Assembly: GCA_963677445.2 (NCBI GenBank) | Contig: CAXXGF010000062.1 | Span: 124,001-188,000, forward strand | Length of the DNA: 64,000 bases | Direction of reading: 5' to 3' | Origin: G963677445 sp963677445 | Lineage (GTDB): Bacteria > Bacteroidota > Ignavibacteria > Ignavibacteriales > Melioribacteraceae | Part shown: piece by piece, positions 35,608 to 43,881 of the stretch | How the letters are laid out: every line of letters starts with the position of its first letter | How positions within the stretch are numbered: the first letter of the stretch is position 1 | Program-made: the position numbers and the translations under genes | The notes under the pieces: generated by a model | Database searches by the model: none | What the model was told of the DNA's origin: nothing | Seen by the model: only the letters and a program-made list of their open reading frames with translations

Positions 35608-37004
35608 AAAGTCTGAATAAAATGAATGAATTTTGGAAAAGGGGAATAGTTTTTAGCTTCCCCTTTTTATTATGGACAGCCTTCTATTATATGTCCCCTG
35701 TTAACTGTTATTCTAAGGCCGCTAATTTGTCAGAATATTCTGATACTCTTTCAATTCCGGAATATAGTAAAGTTTTAGTTGACTCAATCGCTCTTGTAGG
35801 GAATAAGATTACCAAAGATTTTATTATTTTGCGCGAGCTTTCCTTTTCGAGAGGGGATTCTGTCGATGCGAAAATTCTGAAATTTAACAGTGAAAGAGTT
35901 TTCAGTCTGGGACTTTTTAGCAAAGTTGATGTTTTCCCTGTCAGGCATGATTCGCTGAATATTGTAATAATTTCGCTCCATGAATCCTGGTATATTTATC
36001 CATATCCTGTATTCAAAATCAATAACAACAGACTCGCGGACGCCTCCTATGGAGTTAATGTGTTATATAAGAATTTCAGGGGGCGCAATGAAACCATAAG
36101 GCTTATCGCCACTTTTGGCTATAATCCCACCTATCTGGTAAATTATTTCAATCCTTATCTGCCCTTTGCTGATAATCTTAGTATGAATTTCAGCCTCTAT
36201 TATTCACGGATAGGGAATAACAGCATTAAAGCGAGAAGACGTTACGGAGATAATTTCCAGAATAAGGTGATCGGAGGTGAATTAAGATTTGGTAAGCGGC
36301 TTGATATCTTTAACGCGCTCTATCTTAATACAAATTTTTATTATCTGAAACCGCCTGACGGATATACGGAAGGATTTACAGCTTCCGGGGAAGCTGAGGA
36401 TTATATTCCCGTTGCCGGTATTACTTATGTGCATAATTCGCGTGATTTATCCCAGTATGCCAGGGGAGGAATTTTTGCCCAGGTTGACTGGCTCCATAAA
36501 GGTTTTGGTTTGAAGGATGTTTCATATAACCTGTTCCGGATGGATTTCAGAAAATATTTTCCCCTTTGGGAGAAGTTTACACTGAAGTTCAGATTTACCG
36601 GCAGGCATACTTCGGGGCATACAGTTCCCTCTTATGATCTTTCTTTCCTGGGATTCAGTGAGATTGTCAGAGGCCATAAGGATGATGACAGGGAGGGAAA
36701 TAATTATCTGCTGACCTCACTGGAGGCGGTGTATCCAATTGTGAGTGAATGGAATTTCAGCATCGATCTGCCCCTGCTTCCCAAAAGGCTGACATCGACC
36801 AGAATCGGGATATTTTTTTCAGCCTTTGGCGATACGGGAACAACATTTTATAATAACGAAAAATTGAGTTATAATAATTTTGATTCGGGATGGGGATTCG
36901 GGCTTACATTTTTATTCCTGCCCTATAACGCGTTCAGAATCGAATATTCTTTTAATGAAATCAGAGAAGGAGAGTGGCTGATTGGATCAGGTTTTTCTTT
37001 CTGA
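35604..37004 (+). CDS. BamA/TamA-like outer-membrane protein (one POTRA-like domain plus surface-antigen barrel)
   Basis: A 466-residue exported protein. A hydrophobic N-terminal segment (about 12-33) is followed by a POTRA-like domain (about 58-128: VDSIALVGNKITKDFIILREL then FNSERVFSLGLFSKVDVF). A beta-barrel of about 330 residues follows, containing the barrel mark GGIFAQVDW and FSEIVRGHKDD, the latter resembling the conserved VRG(F/Y) loop of Omp85 proteins, and ending in a terminal Phe. Omp85 relatives insert or translocate proteins at the outer membrane. With only one POTRA domain it is not the main BamA. Its ATG overlaps the preceding stop; the barrel end overlaps the rsmE start. Confidence 0.78.
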   Translation: MKSLNKMNEFWKRGIVFSFPFLLWTAFYYMSPVNCYSKAANLSEYSDTLSIPEYSKVLVDSIALVGNKITKDFIILRELSFSRGDSVDAKILKFNSERVFSLGLFSKVDVFPVRHDSLNIVIISLHESWYIYPYPVFKINNNRLADASYGVNVLYKNFRGRNETIRLIATFGYNPTYLVNYFNPYLPFADNLSMNFSLYYSRIGNNSIKARRRYGDNFQNKVIGGELRFGKRLDIFNALYLNTNFYYLKPPDGYTEGFTASGEAEDYIPVAGITYVHNSRDLSQYARGGIFAQVDWLHKGFGLKDVSYNLFRMDFRKYFPLWEKFTLKFRFTGRHTSGHTVPSYDLSFLGFSEIVRGHKDDDREGNNYLLTSLEAVYPIVSEWNFSIDLPLLPKRLTSTRIGIFFSAFGDTGTTFYNNEKLSYNNFDSGWGFGLTFLFLPYNAFRIEYSFNEIREGEWLIGSGFSF

Positions 37005-37713
37005 CAGTGAATTATATTTTACCCCGGAGGCTGAGGGAAATAATCCCTTCAACATCACCGGTGATGAAGCTCTGCACATTATAAGGGTAATGAGGCATAA
37101 TATCGGGGATATATTCCATGTAACAAATGGGAAAGGTTCAATATTCCGCTCGGAAGTTGTTTTACTTTCCAAAAGGGAGCTCGTCGCGAAACCATTGGAG
37201 GAATACCGTTATGAAAACCTATTACGAAATTTTATATTTTGCATTCCCCGTCTGAAAGTAGCAGATCGTTTTGAATTTGCCATCGAAAAGGCGGTCGAGC
37301 TCGGTATTACACGAATTATTGTTTTTGACGCGCAAAGAAGCCTCGCGAAAGGGGATAAAAGAGAACGCTGGATGAAGATTGCCACAGCCGCGATGAAGCA
37401 GTCGCTGAGAAGTTTTCTCCCGGATGTGGGTTATGAAAAATCAATTAGAGGCATTGCCGAAAAGGAAGGCAGACTCATCATTTTCGATCAGAAAGGTGAA
37501 AAAAAATTTACAGAGTTCCTGAGCGCATCAAAATCTGCCGATAATGATATTTACTGCATATTCGGCCCGGAAGGGGGACTGGCAGATGATGAGCTGAATA
37601 TTCTAAATGAAAAAGATCCAGTTATTCTTAAAATGGCTGAAAACAGGCTGCGCGCCGAAACAGCGGTTATTACGGCGGCGGCGATGGTTAATTCTGCTAT
37701 GCAAAATTTGTAG
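36982..37713 (+). CDS. rsmE: 16S rRNA (uracil(1498)-N(3))-methyltransferase
   Basis: A 243-residue SPOUT-class methyltransferase that methylates U1498 of 16S rRNA. The knot region is clear: YCIFGPEGGLADDEL followed by LKMAENRLRAETAVITAAAM. The N-terminal PUA-like part has DEALHIIRVMRHNIGD, and CIPRLKVADRFEFAIEKAVELG lies mid-protein. The start is TTG and overlaps the BamA-like gene by 23 bases. The TAG stop is part of a perfect palindrome, which may help end transcription. Confidence 0.92.
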   Translation: MDQVFLSDSELYFTPEAEGNNPFNITGDEALHIIRVMRHNIGDIFHVTNGKGSIFRSEVVLLSKRELVAKPLEEYRYENLLRNFIFCIPRLKVADRFEFAIEKAVELGITRIIVFDAQRSLAKGDKRERWMKIATAAMKQSLRSFLPDVGYEKSIRGIAEKEGRLIIFDQKGEKKFTEFLSASKSADNDIYCIFGPEGGLADDELNILNEKDPVILKMAENRLRAETAVITAAAMVNSAMQNL

Positions 37714-37737
37714 AGACAAGGCATGCCTTGTCTCTAC
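37710..37737. repeat. Perfect 28-base palindrome at the rsmE stop codon
   Basis: The arm GTAGAGACAAGGCA is followed directly by its exact reverse complement, and the first arm contains the TAG stop of rsmE. There is no T-run after it, so it is not a classic terminator. GTAGAGAC-type palindromes are familiar as dispersed interspersed repeats in several bacterial groups; here only one copy is seen. Confidence 0.6.
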
Positions 37738-38020
37738 GGGCTTTCCTCAATAGAATAGCTCTGAAGGAGGATTCCTGCAAGAATTCAGGTTACTCCAATC
37801 CCGGTATTAGCACAGTTTTTTACCATATCCGTAATACCGTTTTCGAAGCGTTCAATATAGCCGGCATAAAAAAGTGGTTCTGCTATATGAGGGTTGGCCG
37901 GAAAAGATTCATGGTCTTTTTTCAGATCGGCCAGCGTTAATTGATGAGGGAGACGTCCGGGATTCTTAATTTCAACATGATTACGAAAAACCATTGCCTG
38001 TGCTGTATCTGGCTTACAAC
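37738..38020 (-). pseudogene. C-terminal fragment of a RecG-like/AlbA_2-type ATP-binding protein (COG2865-like)
   Basis: Read on the minus strand, the segment encodes NHVEIKNPGRLPHQLTLADL, then PHIAEPLFYAGYIERFENGI and, after a one-base shift near 37,793, PEFLQESSFRAILLRK. This matches the C-terminal GHKL-like module of AlbA_2/Schlafen-type transcriptional regulators (pattern NPGxLP...NPxIAxxFFxxGYIExxGTGI...PEF). Nothing recognisable of the N-terminal two-thirds remains. The GTGI glycine is replaced (ENGI). It is a decayed relic at the edge of the accessory island; such proteins often travel with mobile or defence genes. Confidence 0.7.
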
Positions 38021-38325
38021 AGGTGTTTAATGAATTGGGGCGGTTTGTTAATCCTCTACAAGGATTTTTTAATGAATTTATTATCATTTACTACAATAAT
38101 ATAAATTGGGTCTTTGTAGAAGTCACATCATACGGACTCTTTAAATTATAAAACCTGTGCCTTCCGTGAGAACACCGACACTTTATAATCTTAGGTTTCC
38201 TAAAGATGAGTATCAAAATTCAATTGGTATTTCTGACTCCTATTAAATCGATTTTGCATTTTGCAATTTAATAAAAGTCACTTTTCAATTTGAGCGCTAC
38301 AGTTAACTGTTCAAATAAACTTTGG
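38021..38325. other. AT-rich interval between the relic and the nuclease gene
   Basis: About 300 bases with no supported gene, no clear hairpin terminator and no repeat shared with the rest of the window. It probably holds degraded upstream sequence of the relic gene and the 3' end of the ATPase/nuclease transcript. I see no attachment site. Confidence 0.4.
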
Positions 38326-38874
38326 CTATTTGTAAAAAGTTTTTTTATTCTCATGAAAGAGCGGTAGTTTGTTTTTTATCAGAAATTCGACTCGCTTATT
38401 TGTTAAATAAGCTTTATTGCTCGGATAAGAATTCATTCTCATGCAAATAAAAGCTTCCATTTTATGCTTTATCATCACTTTCTTATCAAGGAAGCTTTTC
38501 TTAGTGTAATTGATTGTCGTTTCCAGTTGAGAAATAGCTTTCTTAAAGTTTTCCTTTCTTCTTTTATTTTTTGTGCTTGTCGAATTCAATTTAAGTTCAA
38601 AAAAACACAATTCTTTGTCATCAAAAACTATTCCGTCACATCTCGATTTATCACTGGAATCAAACCAACAACCATCAACCGATAATAAATACAAATCTTT
38701 TTTAGCGGGGTTTAAAATTTTAAAAGTATTGGTGGAACTTGTAGTAAAACCGCACTTTTGATTAATGCCTAAATCATCAATGAAAGTTTCGTCATTTGAA
38801 GTTTTTTCAAAACAACTTTCTGATAGTTCACCAGCCATTACTGTTAAAAAATTTTTCTTTAAATTATCAGCCAT
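38326..38874 (-). CDS. Small putative PD-(D/E)XK nuclease paired with an ABC-type ATPase
   Basis: A 182-residue protein that I cannot assign to a named family. Residues 79-95 read CDGIVFDDKELCFFELK: Asp80, a hydrophobic strand, then Glu93-x-Lys95. This spacing is the active-site pattern of PD-(D/E)XK nucleases, and Gln116 in a following helix (FKKAISQLETT) fits the motif often found after it. Lys/Arg-rich segments (101-112 and the C-terminus) would suit DNA or RNA binding. Its ATG lies inside the end of the ATPase gene (8-base overlap), so the two are coupled. The codon and base composition is distinctly AT-rich, suggesting acquisition. Nuclease activity is an inference from motif and context. 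Confidence 0.6.
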   Translation of the reverse strand: MADNLKKNFLTVMAGELSESCFEKTSNDETFIDDLGINQKCGFTTSSTNTFKILNPAKKDLYLLSVDGCWFDSSDKSRCDGIVFDDKELCFFELKLNSTSTKNKRRKENFKKAISQLETTINYTKKSFLDKKVMIKHKMEAFICMRMNSYPSNKAYLTNKRVEFLIKNKLPLFHENKKTFYK

Positions 38875-40279
38875 CTATCAATGCGGAATGGATATTATAT
38901 AATTCATTAAAATCGTCACTCAATTCTTCAGAAATATCATCAAGATAATTTTGGTCAATTAAACCGGTTTCATTATTCAAAATTGAATTACTGTATTGGC
39001 CATTCTGTTCATTAGATTCCTTCAGAGAATAAGCTGTTATATTATCTGAATCAAGTTGAATTTCGGATGATATTATCGCATCGATTTCTGATTTAGATTT
39101 CGGGAATTTTTTTCTTAACATTTTTGAATACAGGAGATTATTTAACACACTTAAAATATATGGACTGTGTGTTGTAATGATCATTGTTGATTCTGTAGTT
39201 TGTACAATCAAAGCCATTAACTCAATGATTAATTTTTGAGCCTTGGGATACAAATGAGCTTCCGGTTCTTCAAAAACTCTAAAAGCCTTTTTATTATCAA
39301 CCAGAATTAAAAACAGGTCCTGTAATATTCTTATTGATTCTTGTTGACCAGATGAAGCGTTTTGCAAATGTACATATCGGTTCTTGTCTGTATCGAAAAA
39401 TATTTTTTCACTATATGAATCATTAACATATTTTCCTTTAAGGATAGCATTGATAATGTTTAGAGCTGTTTCTATACTTTCCTTATTCATTCGTTCATTC
39501 AACATTTCTTTATATTCTACCAATCCTTCAAAATCACGATGCTTCCGAAACTTATCTTGTACTCCTTCGATTTCCTTTAGAAATTCTTTCATTAAATGTA
39601 AGTCTATCGAGTGTTCATCTGAATATTTATTGATTTTCACTTCACTCGATTTTTTTTCTAATTGAACGGAAATATCACCAAAAAACAGGAATTTAAATTG
39701 ATTTGGATATGAAACAGTAATATTCCTTCCAGCAGGTACAAATAGTGCGGTCGATTCATCCTCGAAAAGTTTGTTTACTATTGAAACAAGGCGATTTATA
39801 TGTTTTGCTTTTGTAGCTTCATTAGCCTTAATTTCATAAAAATCTTTCCCTTCATTTTCTTCTTTCAGAATAGTTAAAATATCCCGTAATTCTTTTCCTA
39901 TTACTCCATAGAAATTTTCATCGAAATTGATCTTGATTGATGAGTCTTTCTCATTTTTCTTAATAAGTTCAATATATCTTCCAGTTGAATAGGAATAGTA
40001 ATACCTGATCTTAAATGGAGGGAGATGTTTCACTGCTCCAAAAAACAAATAGAACTTTGTCTGAATTGTTCTGATAAAGGTTTTTCTGAAGTCTGTATCG
40101 GATTGGATATATTGATAAACATGAGCAAACAAGTCCTCTTTTAACGCTTTAAAGAAGTAAATTAGTTTACCAATCGTACTCTTTCCACTTGCTTGTTCTC
40201 CAATCAAGACGACAAAATGTTTTATCTCAATTTCTGCCTGTTCGATAGGACCAAAGTTTTTTATTTCAATTTTTTGCAT
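38867..40279 (-). CDS. ABC/OLD-like AAA family ATPase of a two-gene putative defence module
   Basis: A 470-residue SMC/ABC-type ATPase (starting at the ATG 40279; a TTG 27 bases upstream is also possible). It shows IEIKNFGPIEQAEIEI, Walker A GEQASGKST (27-35), a VPAGRN motif (181-186), ABC signature SSGQQES (309-315), Walker B with catalytic Glu FEEPEAHLYP (336-345) and H-loop TTHSP (369-373). Helical, charged segments fill the middle. About 95 further residues follow the H-loop; no TOPRIM or HNH domain is seen. The layout resembles the ATPases of Septu, Gabija, PARIS and related phage-defence systems, but its partner differs. It overlaps the nuclease gene by 8 bases. Base composition is low in GC relative to neighbours. 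Confidence 0.8.
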   Translation of the reverse strand: MQKIEIKNFGPIEQAEIEIKHFVVLIGEQASGKSTIGKLIYFFKALKEDLFAHVYQYIQSDTDFRKTFIRTIQTKFYLFFGAVKHLPPFKIRYYYSYSTGRYIELIKKNEKDSSIKINFDENFYGVIGKELRDILTILKEENEGKDFYEIKANEATKAKHINRLVSIVNKLFEDESTALFVPAGRNITVSYPNQFKFLFFGDISVQLEKKSSEVKINKYSDEHSIDLHLMKEFLKEIEGVQDKFRKHRDFEGLVEYKEMLNERMNKESIETALNIINAILKGKYVNDSYSEKIFFDTDKNRYVHLQNASSGQQESIRILQDLFLILVDNKKAFRVFEEPEAHLYPKAQKLIIELMALIVQTTESTMIITTHSPYILSVLNNLLYSKMLRKKFPKSKSEIDAIISSEIQLDSDNITAYSLKESNEQNGQYSNSILNNETGLIDQNYLDDISEELSDDFNELYNIHSALIDG

Positions 40280-40637
40280 ATATGTTGTAATTTTTAATAA
40301 ATTCAAATAATTATATAAATCAGGTTAATTTCTCTTTCATGCGAAGTTCATGTACGCAAACATTGGGTTCATTGAACAATTAGTTTTTTTTGAATTGTAC
40401 TTTTTCAGTAACACTAAAAATAGTGAATCTGGTCAAATTGTTCTAACATAAAAGTCATTGATTAGAATTTCATTTTATAATAGGAAATATAAAAAGTATC
40501 ACCTCGCAATTATTAACATATTGTTTCTTAAACACTATTTCTAATTGCAGAAAATACTTTTTGTTCTTTAGAATGTCAACTTAATAATTGAAAAACATAC
40601 CCTGAAGAGTGCATCCATTTATAAAATCAAGCTCACC
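40280..40637. other. AT-rich upstream region of the ATPase/nuclease module
   Basis: About 350 bases, very AT-rich, containing no supported gene. It must hold the promoter of the module (minus strand) and the end of the purine nucleoside phosphorylase operon. No operator-like palindrome or regulator gene stands out. Its composition matches that of the island, so the island boundary is probably near 40,630. Confidence 0.4.
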
Positions 40638-41462
40638 CTATACCAGTGTCACAAGCCTTTTAACCAGCCTTTCAAATTTATCCTGGACGAGGTCGGCGGT
40701 TTCCATTACTTCATGGTGGGAGAGTTTGTGATGTGAAATTCCCGCGGCGTGATTGGTAACGCATGAAATTGCCGTTACATCAATGCCAAGATAAGAGGCA
40801 AATACAGCTTCATGAACTGTGGACATTCCGACGGCGTCATTACCGAGTTTGGCGAGCATCTGTATTTCGGCTGGTGTTTCATAAGAAGGTCCGGTAACGT
40901 AACAGTAGACTCCTTCTCTTATCAGTATTCCCTCGGCCGAAGCGGCCTCTCTGACAAGCATATTAAGATGATGAGAGGGAAAATCGGTAAAACGGTTTTT
41001 TTGCTCGATGGAGGGAACGCCGAGCAGTTTTGCCAGTTCTTTTTTAATGAAGATTGAGTTCATTGAACTGTTAAGCATCAGGTCGCCGGTCATGAAGTGA
41101 TGATTTATACCGCCGGCGGCATTGGTCAGGAGCATTTTTTTTGTCCCGAGGTGAGAGGCGGCAAGCACGGGCAGGAGGCATTCGGAAAGAGAATATCCCT
41201 CGTAATAATGTATTCTGCCTTTAAAGAGGAGGAGGTTTTTCCCTTCATACCGGGCGAAATAAATTTTGCCTGAATGTCCCTGAACGGTAGATTCGGGATA
41301 ACCGGGAAGATTGGCTGTGTTAATTGATTTAATTACTTCAACGCTATCGGCAAAATTGCCAAGTCCGCTTCCAAGCACAATGGAAAAATGAGGCTCAAAA
41401 GGAGCCTCATTTTTTAAAACGTCGAGTAAATCTTTGTATTTTGCTTTTAAGTCAGTTTTCAA
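40638..41462 (-). CDS. punA: Purine-nucleoside phosphorylase (trimeric, type I)
   Basis: A 274-residue phosphorylase that splits purine nucleosides with phosphate to free base and pentose-1-phosphate. Family I features are IVLGSGLGNFADSV (phosphate loop), GHSGKIYFARYEGK, LLTNAAGGINHHF, VTGPSYETPAEIQMLAKLG (base site) and VGMSTVHEAVFASYLG. Asn in SCVTNHAAG completes the purine site. It is the last gene of a run tdk-nupC-punA on the minus strand and overlaps nupC by 4 bases, so it likely processes the nucleosides that NupC imports. Confidence 0.93.
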   Translation of the reverse strand: MKTDLKAKYKDLLDVLKNEAPFEPHFSIVLGSGLGNFADSVEVIKSINTANLPGYPESTVQGHSGKIYFARYEGKNLLLFKGRIHYYEGYSLSECLLPVLAASHLGTKKMLLTNAAGGINHHFMTGDLMLNSSMNSIFIKKELAKLLGVPSIEQKNRFTDFPSHHLNMLVREAASAEGILIREGVYCYVTGPSYETPAEIQMLAKLGNDAVGMSTVHEAVFASYLGIDVTAISCVTNHAAGISHHKLSHHEVMETADLVQDKFERLVKRLVTLV

Positions 41463-42811
41463 AAGAGTATTCCTGCTAAAGTTGCTGTCATTAATGTTGC
41501 GAGAGTTCCTCCTATAACCGCTTTGATTCCGAGAGCGGCAAAATCGGGTCTGCGGTTGGGAGCGAGAGGAGAAAGTCCTCCGATCTGAATGGCGATTGAG
41601 CTGAAGTTGGCGAAACCGCAGAGGGCGAATGTGGCCATAACAATCGCTTTTTCACTTACCATTTCTTTCGCGGCTATAAGGTTGCTCATATCAAGGTAAG
41701 CGACAAATTCATTAAGAACCACCTTTGTTCCGATCAGGCTGCCGAAATCGAGCGCGTTTTCCCAGGGAACACCGATTCCCGCTGCGAGGAACTGAAGCAC
41801 CATTCCAAAGATGAGCTGCATACTGAGCGGTTTTCCAAATTCGGCAAGAAGATATTCATTTATTCCGCCGACTGAACCAACAAGCTCAAGCAGATAATTG
41901 GCCATCGCTATCAGCGCGATAAACGCAAGCAGCATCGCTCCGACATTCAGCGCAAGTTTTAATCCTTCACTCGCGCCTGAAGCGGCTGCCTCAACAACAT
42001 TGGAGGATGTTTTTTCCACATGAACTTTAACTTCACCTTTAGTTTCGGGAGTGCTTGTTTCGGGGAAGATCATTTTTGAAATTACAAGGGCGGCAGGAGC
42101 GGCCATAACACTCGCGCCGAGCAGGTGGGTGGCAAACATCAGCTGCGCTTCCTGAAGTGGAAGTCCCATAGAATCGGCGAAGGACTGGCTCAACATTTGG
42201 ATATAAGCGGCCATTACTCCGCCGGCAATAGTTGCCATACCTCCGGTCATAATAGTCAGTATTTCACTTTTTGTCATTCCCTTAAGATAAGGTTTAATCA
42301 TAAGGGGCGCTTCGGTCTGCCCGACAAAAATATTTGCGGTGCATGAAAGGCTTTCCGCTCCGCTGGTGCCGAGAAATTTAGCCATTACCCATGCCATAAA
42401 TTTTACTATCATCTGCATAATTCCAAGATGATAAAGAACTGCCATGAGTGAGGCGAAGAAAATTATTGTCGGGAGCACCTGAAAAGCAAAAAAATGACCC
42501 ATACTGCCTTCTGAACCGGGACTTAAAGCCAGAGGGCCAAAAATAAATTCAGCTCCTTCGGTCGTAAACTGTAAAACCACCACGAAAAACTGACTCACAA
42601 AACGGAATAAATCTTTGGGCCACCCTAACGGAGCGAACCACTGACCCATTACTTCACCTTTGAGGAAAAAGACAGCGAAGAGGAATTGAAGAATCAGGCC
42701 GTTTCTGACAAGTTTCCAGTTGATTTTTTTTCTGCTGTTCGAAAGAAAAAACGCTATTCCGAGAATAATAATAATTCCCGGTATACCTCTGAGAATTGAC
42801 TCAATACTCAT
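41459..42811 (-). CDS. nupC: Concentrative nucleoside transporter (NupC/CNT family)
   Basis: A 450-residue inner-membrane protein with about ten helices that imports nucleosides driven by a sodium or proton gradient. Conserved pieces are FFASLMAVLYHLGIMQ, SGAESLSCTANIFVGQTEAPLMIKP split around residue 160, TGGMATIAGGVMAAYI, and ALCGFANFSSIAIQIGGLSPLAP near the end. A cytosolic loop (about 255-275, rich in Glu/Lys/Thr) is slightly longer than in E. coli NupC. It overlaps tdk and punA by 4 bases each, so transport and salvage are cotranslated. Confidence 0.92.
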   Translation of the reverse strand: MSIESILRGIPGIIIILGIAFFLSNSRKKINWKLVRNGLILQFLFAVFFLKGEVMGQWFAPLGWPKDLFRFVSQFFVVVLQFTTEGAEFIFGPLALSPGSEGSMGHFFAFQVLPTIIFFASLMAVLYHLGIMQMIVKFMAWVMAKFLGTSGAESLSCTANIFVGQTEAPLMIKPYLKGMTKSEILTIMTGGMATIAGGVMAAYIQMLSQSFADSMGLPLQEAQLMFATHLLGASVMAAPAALVISKMIFPETSTPETKGEVKVHVEKTSSNVVEAAASGASEGLKLALNVGAMLLAFIALIAMANYLLELVGSVGGINEYLLAEFGKPLSMQLIFGMVLQFLAAGIGVPWENALDFGSLIGTKVVLNEFVAYLDMSNLIAAKEMVSEKAIVMATFALCGFANFSSIAIQIGGLSPLAPNRRPDFAALGIKAVIGGTLATLMTATLAGILF

Positions 42812-43398
42812 TTTGTTTCCTGTTCTGATTTGGGAATATAATGGTGTTTTCTGCAGCGGGCTTCATAACTTCCCGAAGCGCCTACAACTACTCTTTCGGT
42901 TGAATCGGTAAGCCTCTGTGTCCGGTCGGCCGGGTTGCCGCATACAACGCAGATAGCATGTGTTTTTGTTATATATTCAGCTACAGCGAGAAGCTGAGGT
43001 ATAGGTTCGAAAGGAATTCCTTTATAGTCCATATCAAGTCCCGCGACAATTACTCTTTTGCCTTTATCCGCAAGCTCATTACATACATCAATCAGCTCCA
43101 GTCCGAAAAATTGCGCTTCATCAATTCCAATTACATGCGCGTCGCCTGCGTTCGCGAGAATTTCATCCGCGTTCGCGACCAAAACTGATGGAAGGGACTG
43201 TTCATTATGAGAGACAATTCTTGAGGATGAATATCTTGTGTCAATCTTTGGTTTAAATATTTTCACATTAAGTTTCGCTATTTCCGCTCTTCTGAGTCTT
43301 CTTATAAGTTCTTCTGTTTTACCGCTGAACATGCATCCTGCAACAACTTCAATCCAGCCGGTATCTGTGGGTATCGCCTGAGGGTTATATTCCAGCAT
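42808..43398 (-). CDS. tdk: Thymidine kinase
   Basis: A 196-residue type II thymidine kinase that phosphorylates thymidine with ATP. Walker A is in VVAGCMFSGKTEELIRRL, the Walker B-like IGIDEAQFFG follows, and the lasso domain carries zinc-binding residues in CVVCGNPADRTQR plus a late Cys/His pair (ARCRKHH). Length is typical. It precedes nupC with a 4-base overlap, and cdd lies 80 bases upstream on the same strand, forming a nucleoside-salvage group. Confidence 0.94.
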   Translation of the reverse strand: MLEYNPQAIPTDTGWIEVVAGCMFSGKTEELIRRLRRAEIAKLNVKIFKPKIDTRYSSSRIVSHNEQSLPSVLVANADEILANAGDAHVIGIDEAQFFGLELIDVCNELADKGKRVIVAGLDMDYKGIPFEPIPQLLAVAEYITKTHAICVVCGNPADRTQRLTDSTERVVVGASGSYEARCRKHHYIPKSEQETK

Positions 43399-43478
43399 AT
43401 CGTATTATCCAGTAAATTTAATAAAAAAAGCAAAAATACAATATTATCCGCGATTAAACCAATAATTATTGATCTATA

Positions 43479-43880
43479 TTATTTACTGTTCAGGAAATCT
43501 TTCTCAAAAGAAACCGGAAGCAGTTCAGACATTTTATATCGCTGAATATTTTCTTCGGGATCAACAAGAAGCACTTCCAGATCGAGGCCGCAAAGTTCTG
43601 CCAGAACCTGGCGGCAGGCTCCGCAGGGGGGGCAGAATCCTTTGGCGTCGCTTGCTATGGCAATTGCTTTAAATTTTCTTTCCCCTTCGAGAACAGCGTT
43701 AAAAACCGCGGTTCTTTCGGCACAAATAGTTAAGCCATAGGAGGAATTTTCAATATTCGCTCCCTGGTAAATTTTTCCATCCTCAGTAATAAGAGCCGCG
43801 CCGACATGAAATCCCGAATAAACCGGCAGCCCCTTTTTTTTCGCTTTTATAGCTGATTTAGCTAATAGTTTGTAGTCCAT
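43479..43880 (-). CDS. cdd: Cytidine deaminase
   Basis: A 133-residue homotetrameric-type deaminase converting cytidine and deoxycytidine to uridine forms. The zinc site is visible as TICAERTAVFNAV (Cys-Ala-Glu) and PPCGACRQVLAEL (PCxxC). The substrate motif NIENSSYGLT lies just before. It follows the glycosyltransferase gene by one base and heads the salvage group punA-nupC-tdk-cdd, read on the minus strand from cdd. Confidence 0.94.
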   Translation of the reverse strand: MDYKLLAKSAIKAKKKGLPVYSGFHVGAALITEDGKIYQGANIENSSYGLTICAERTAVFNAVLEGERKFKAIAIASDAKGFCPPCGACRQVLAELCGLDLEVLLVDPEENIQRYKMSELLPVSFEKDFLNSK

Positions 43881-43881
43881 A

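Noticed and set aside
37785..38087. A 100-residue gene on the minus strand
   Set aside because: Only its C-terminal part resembles a known module, a frame change follows, and the N-terminus has no similarity or ribosome site; treated as a relic.
38326..40279. Toxin-antitoxin pair
   Set aside because: The 470-residue ATPase with full ABC motifs and the 182-residue partner do not match TA sizes; an ATPase-nuclease module fits better.
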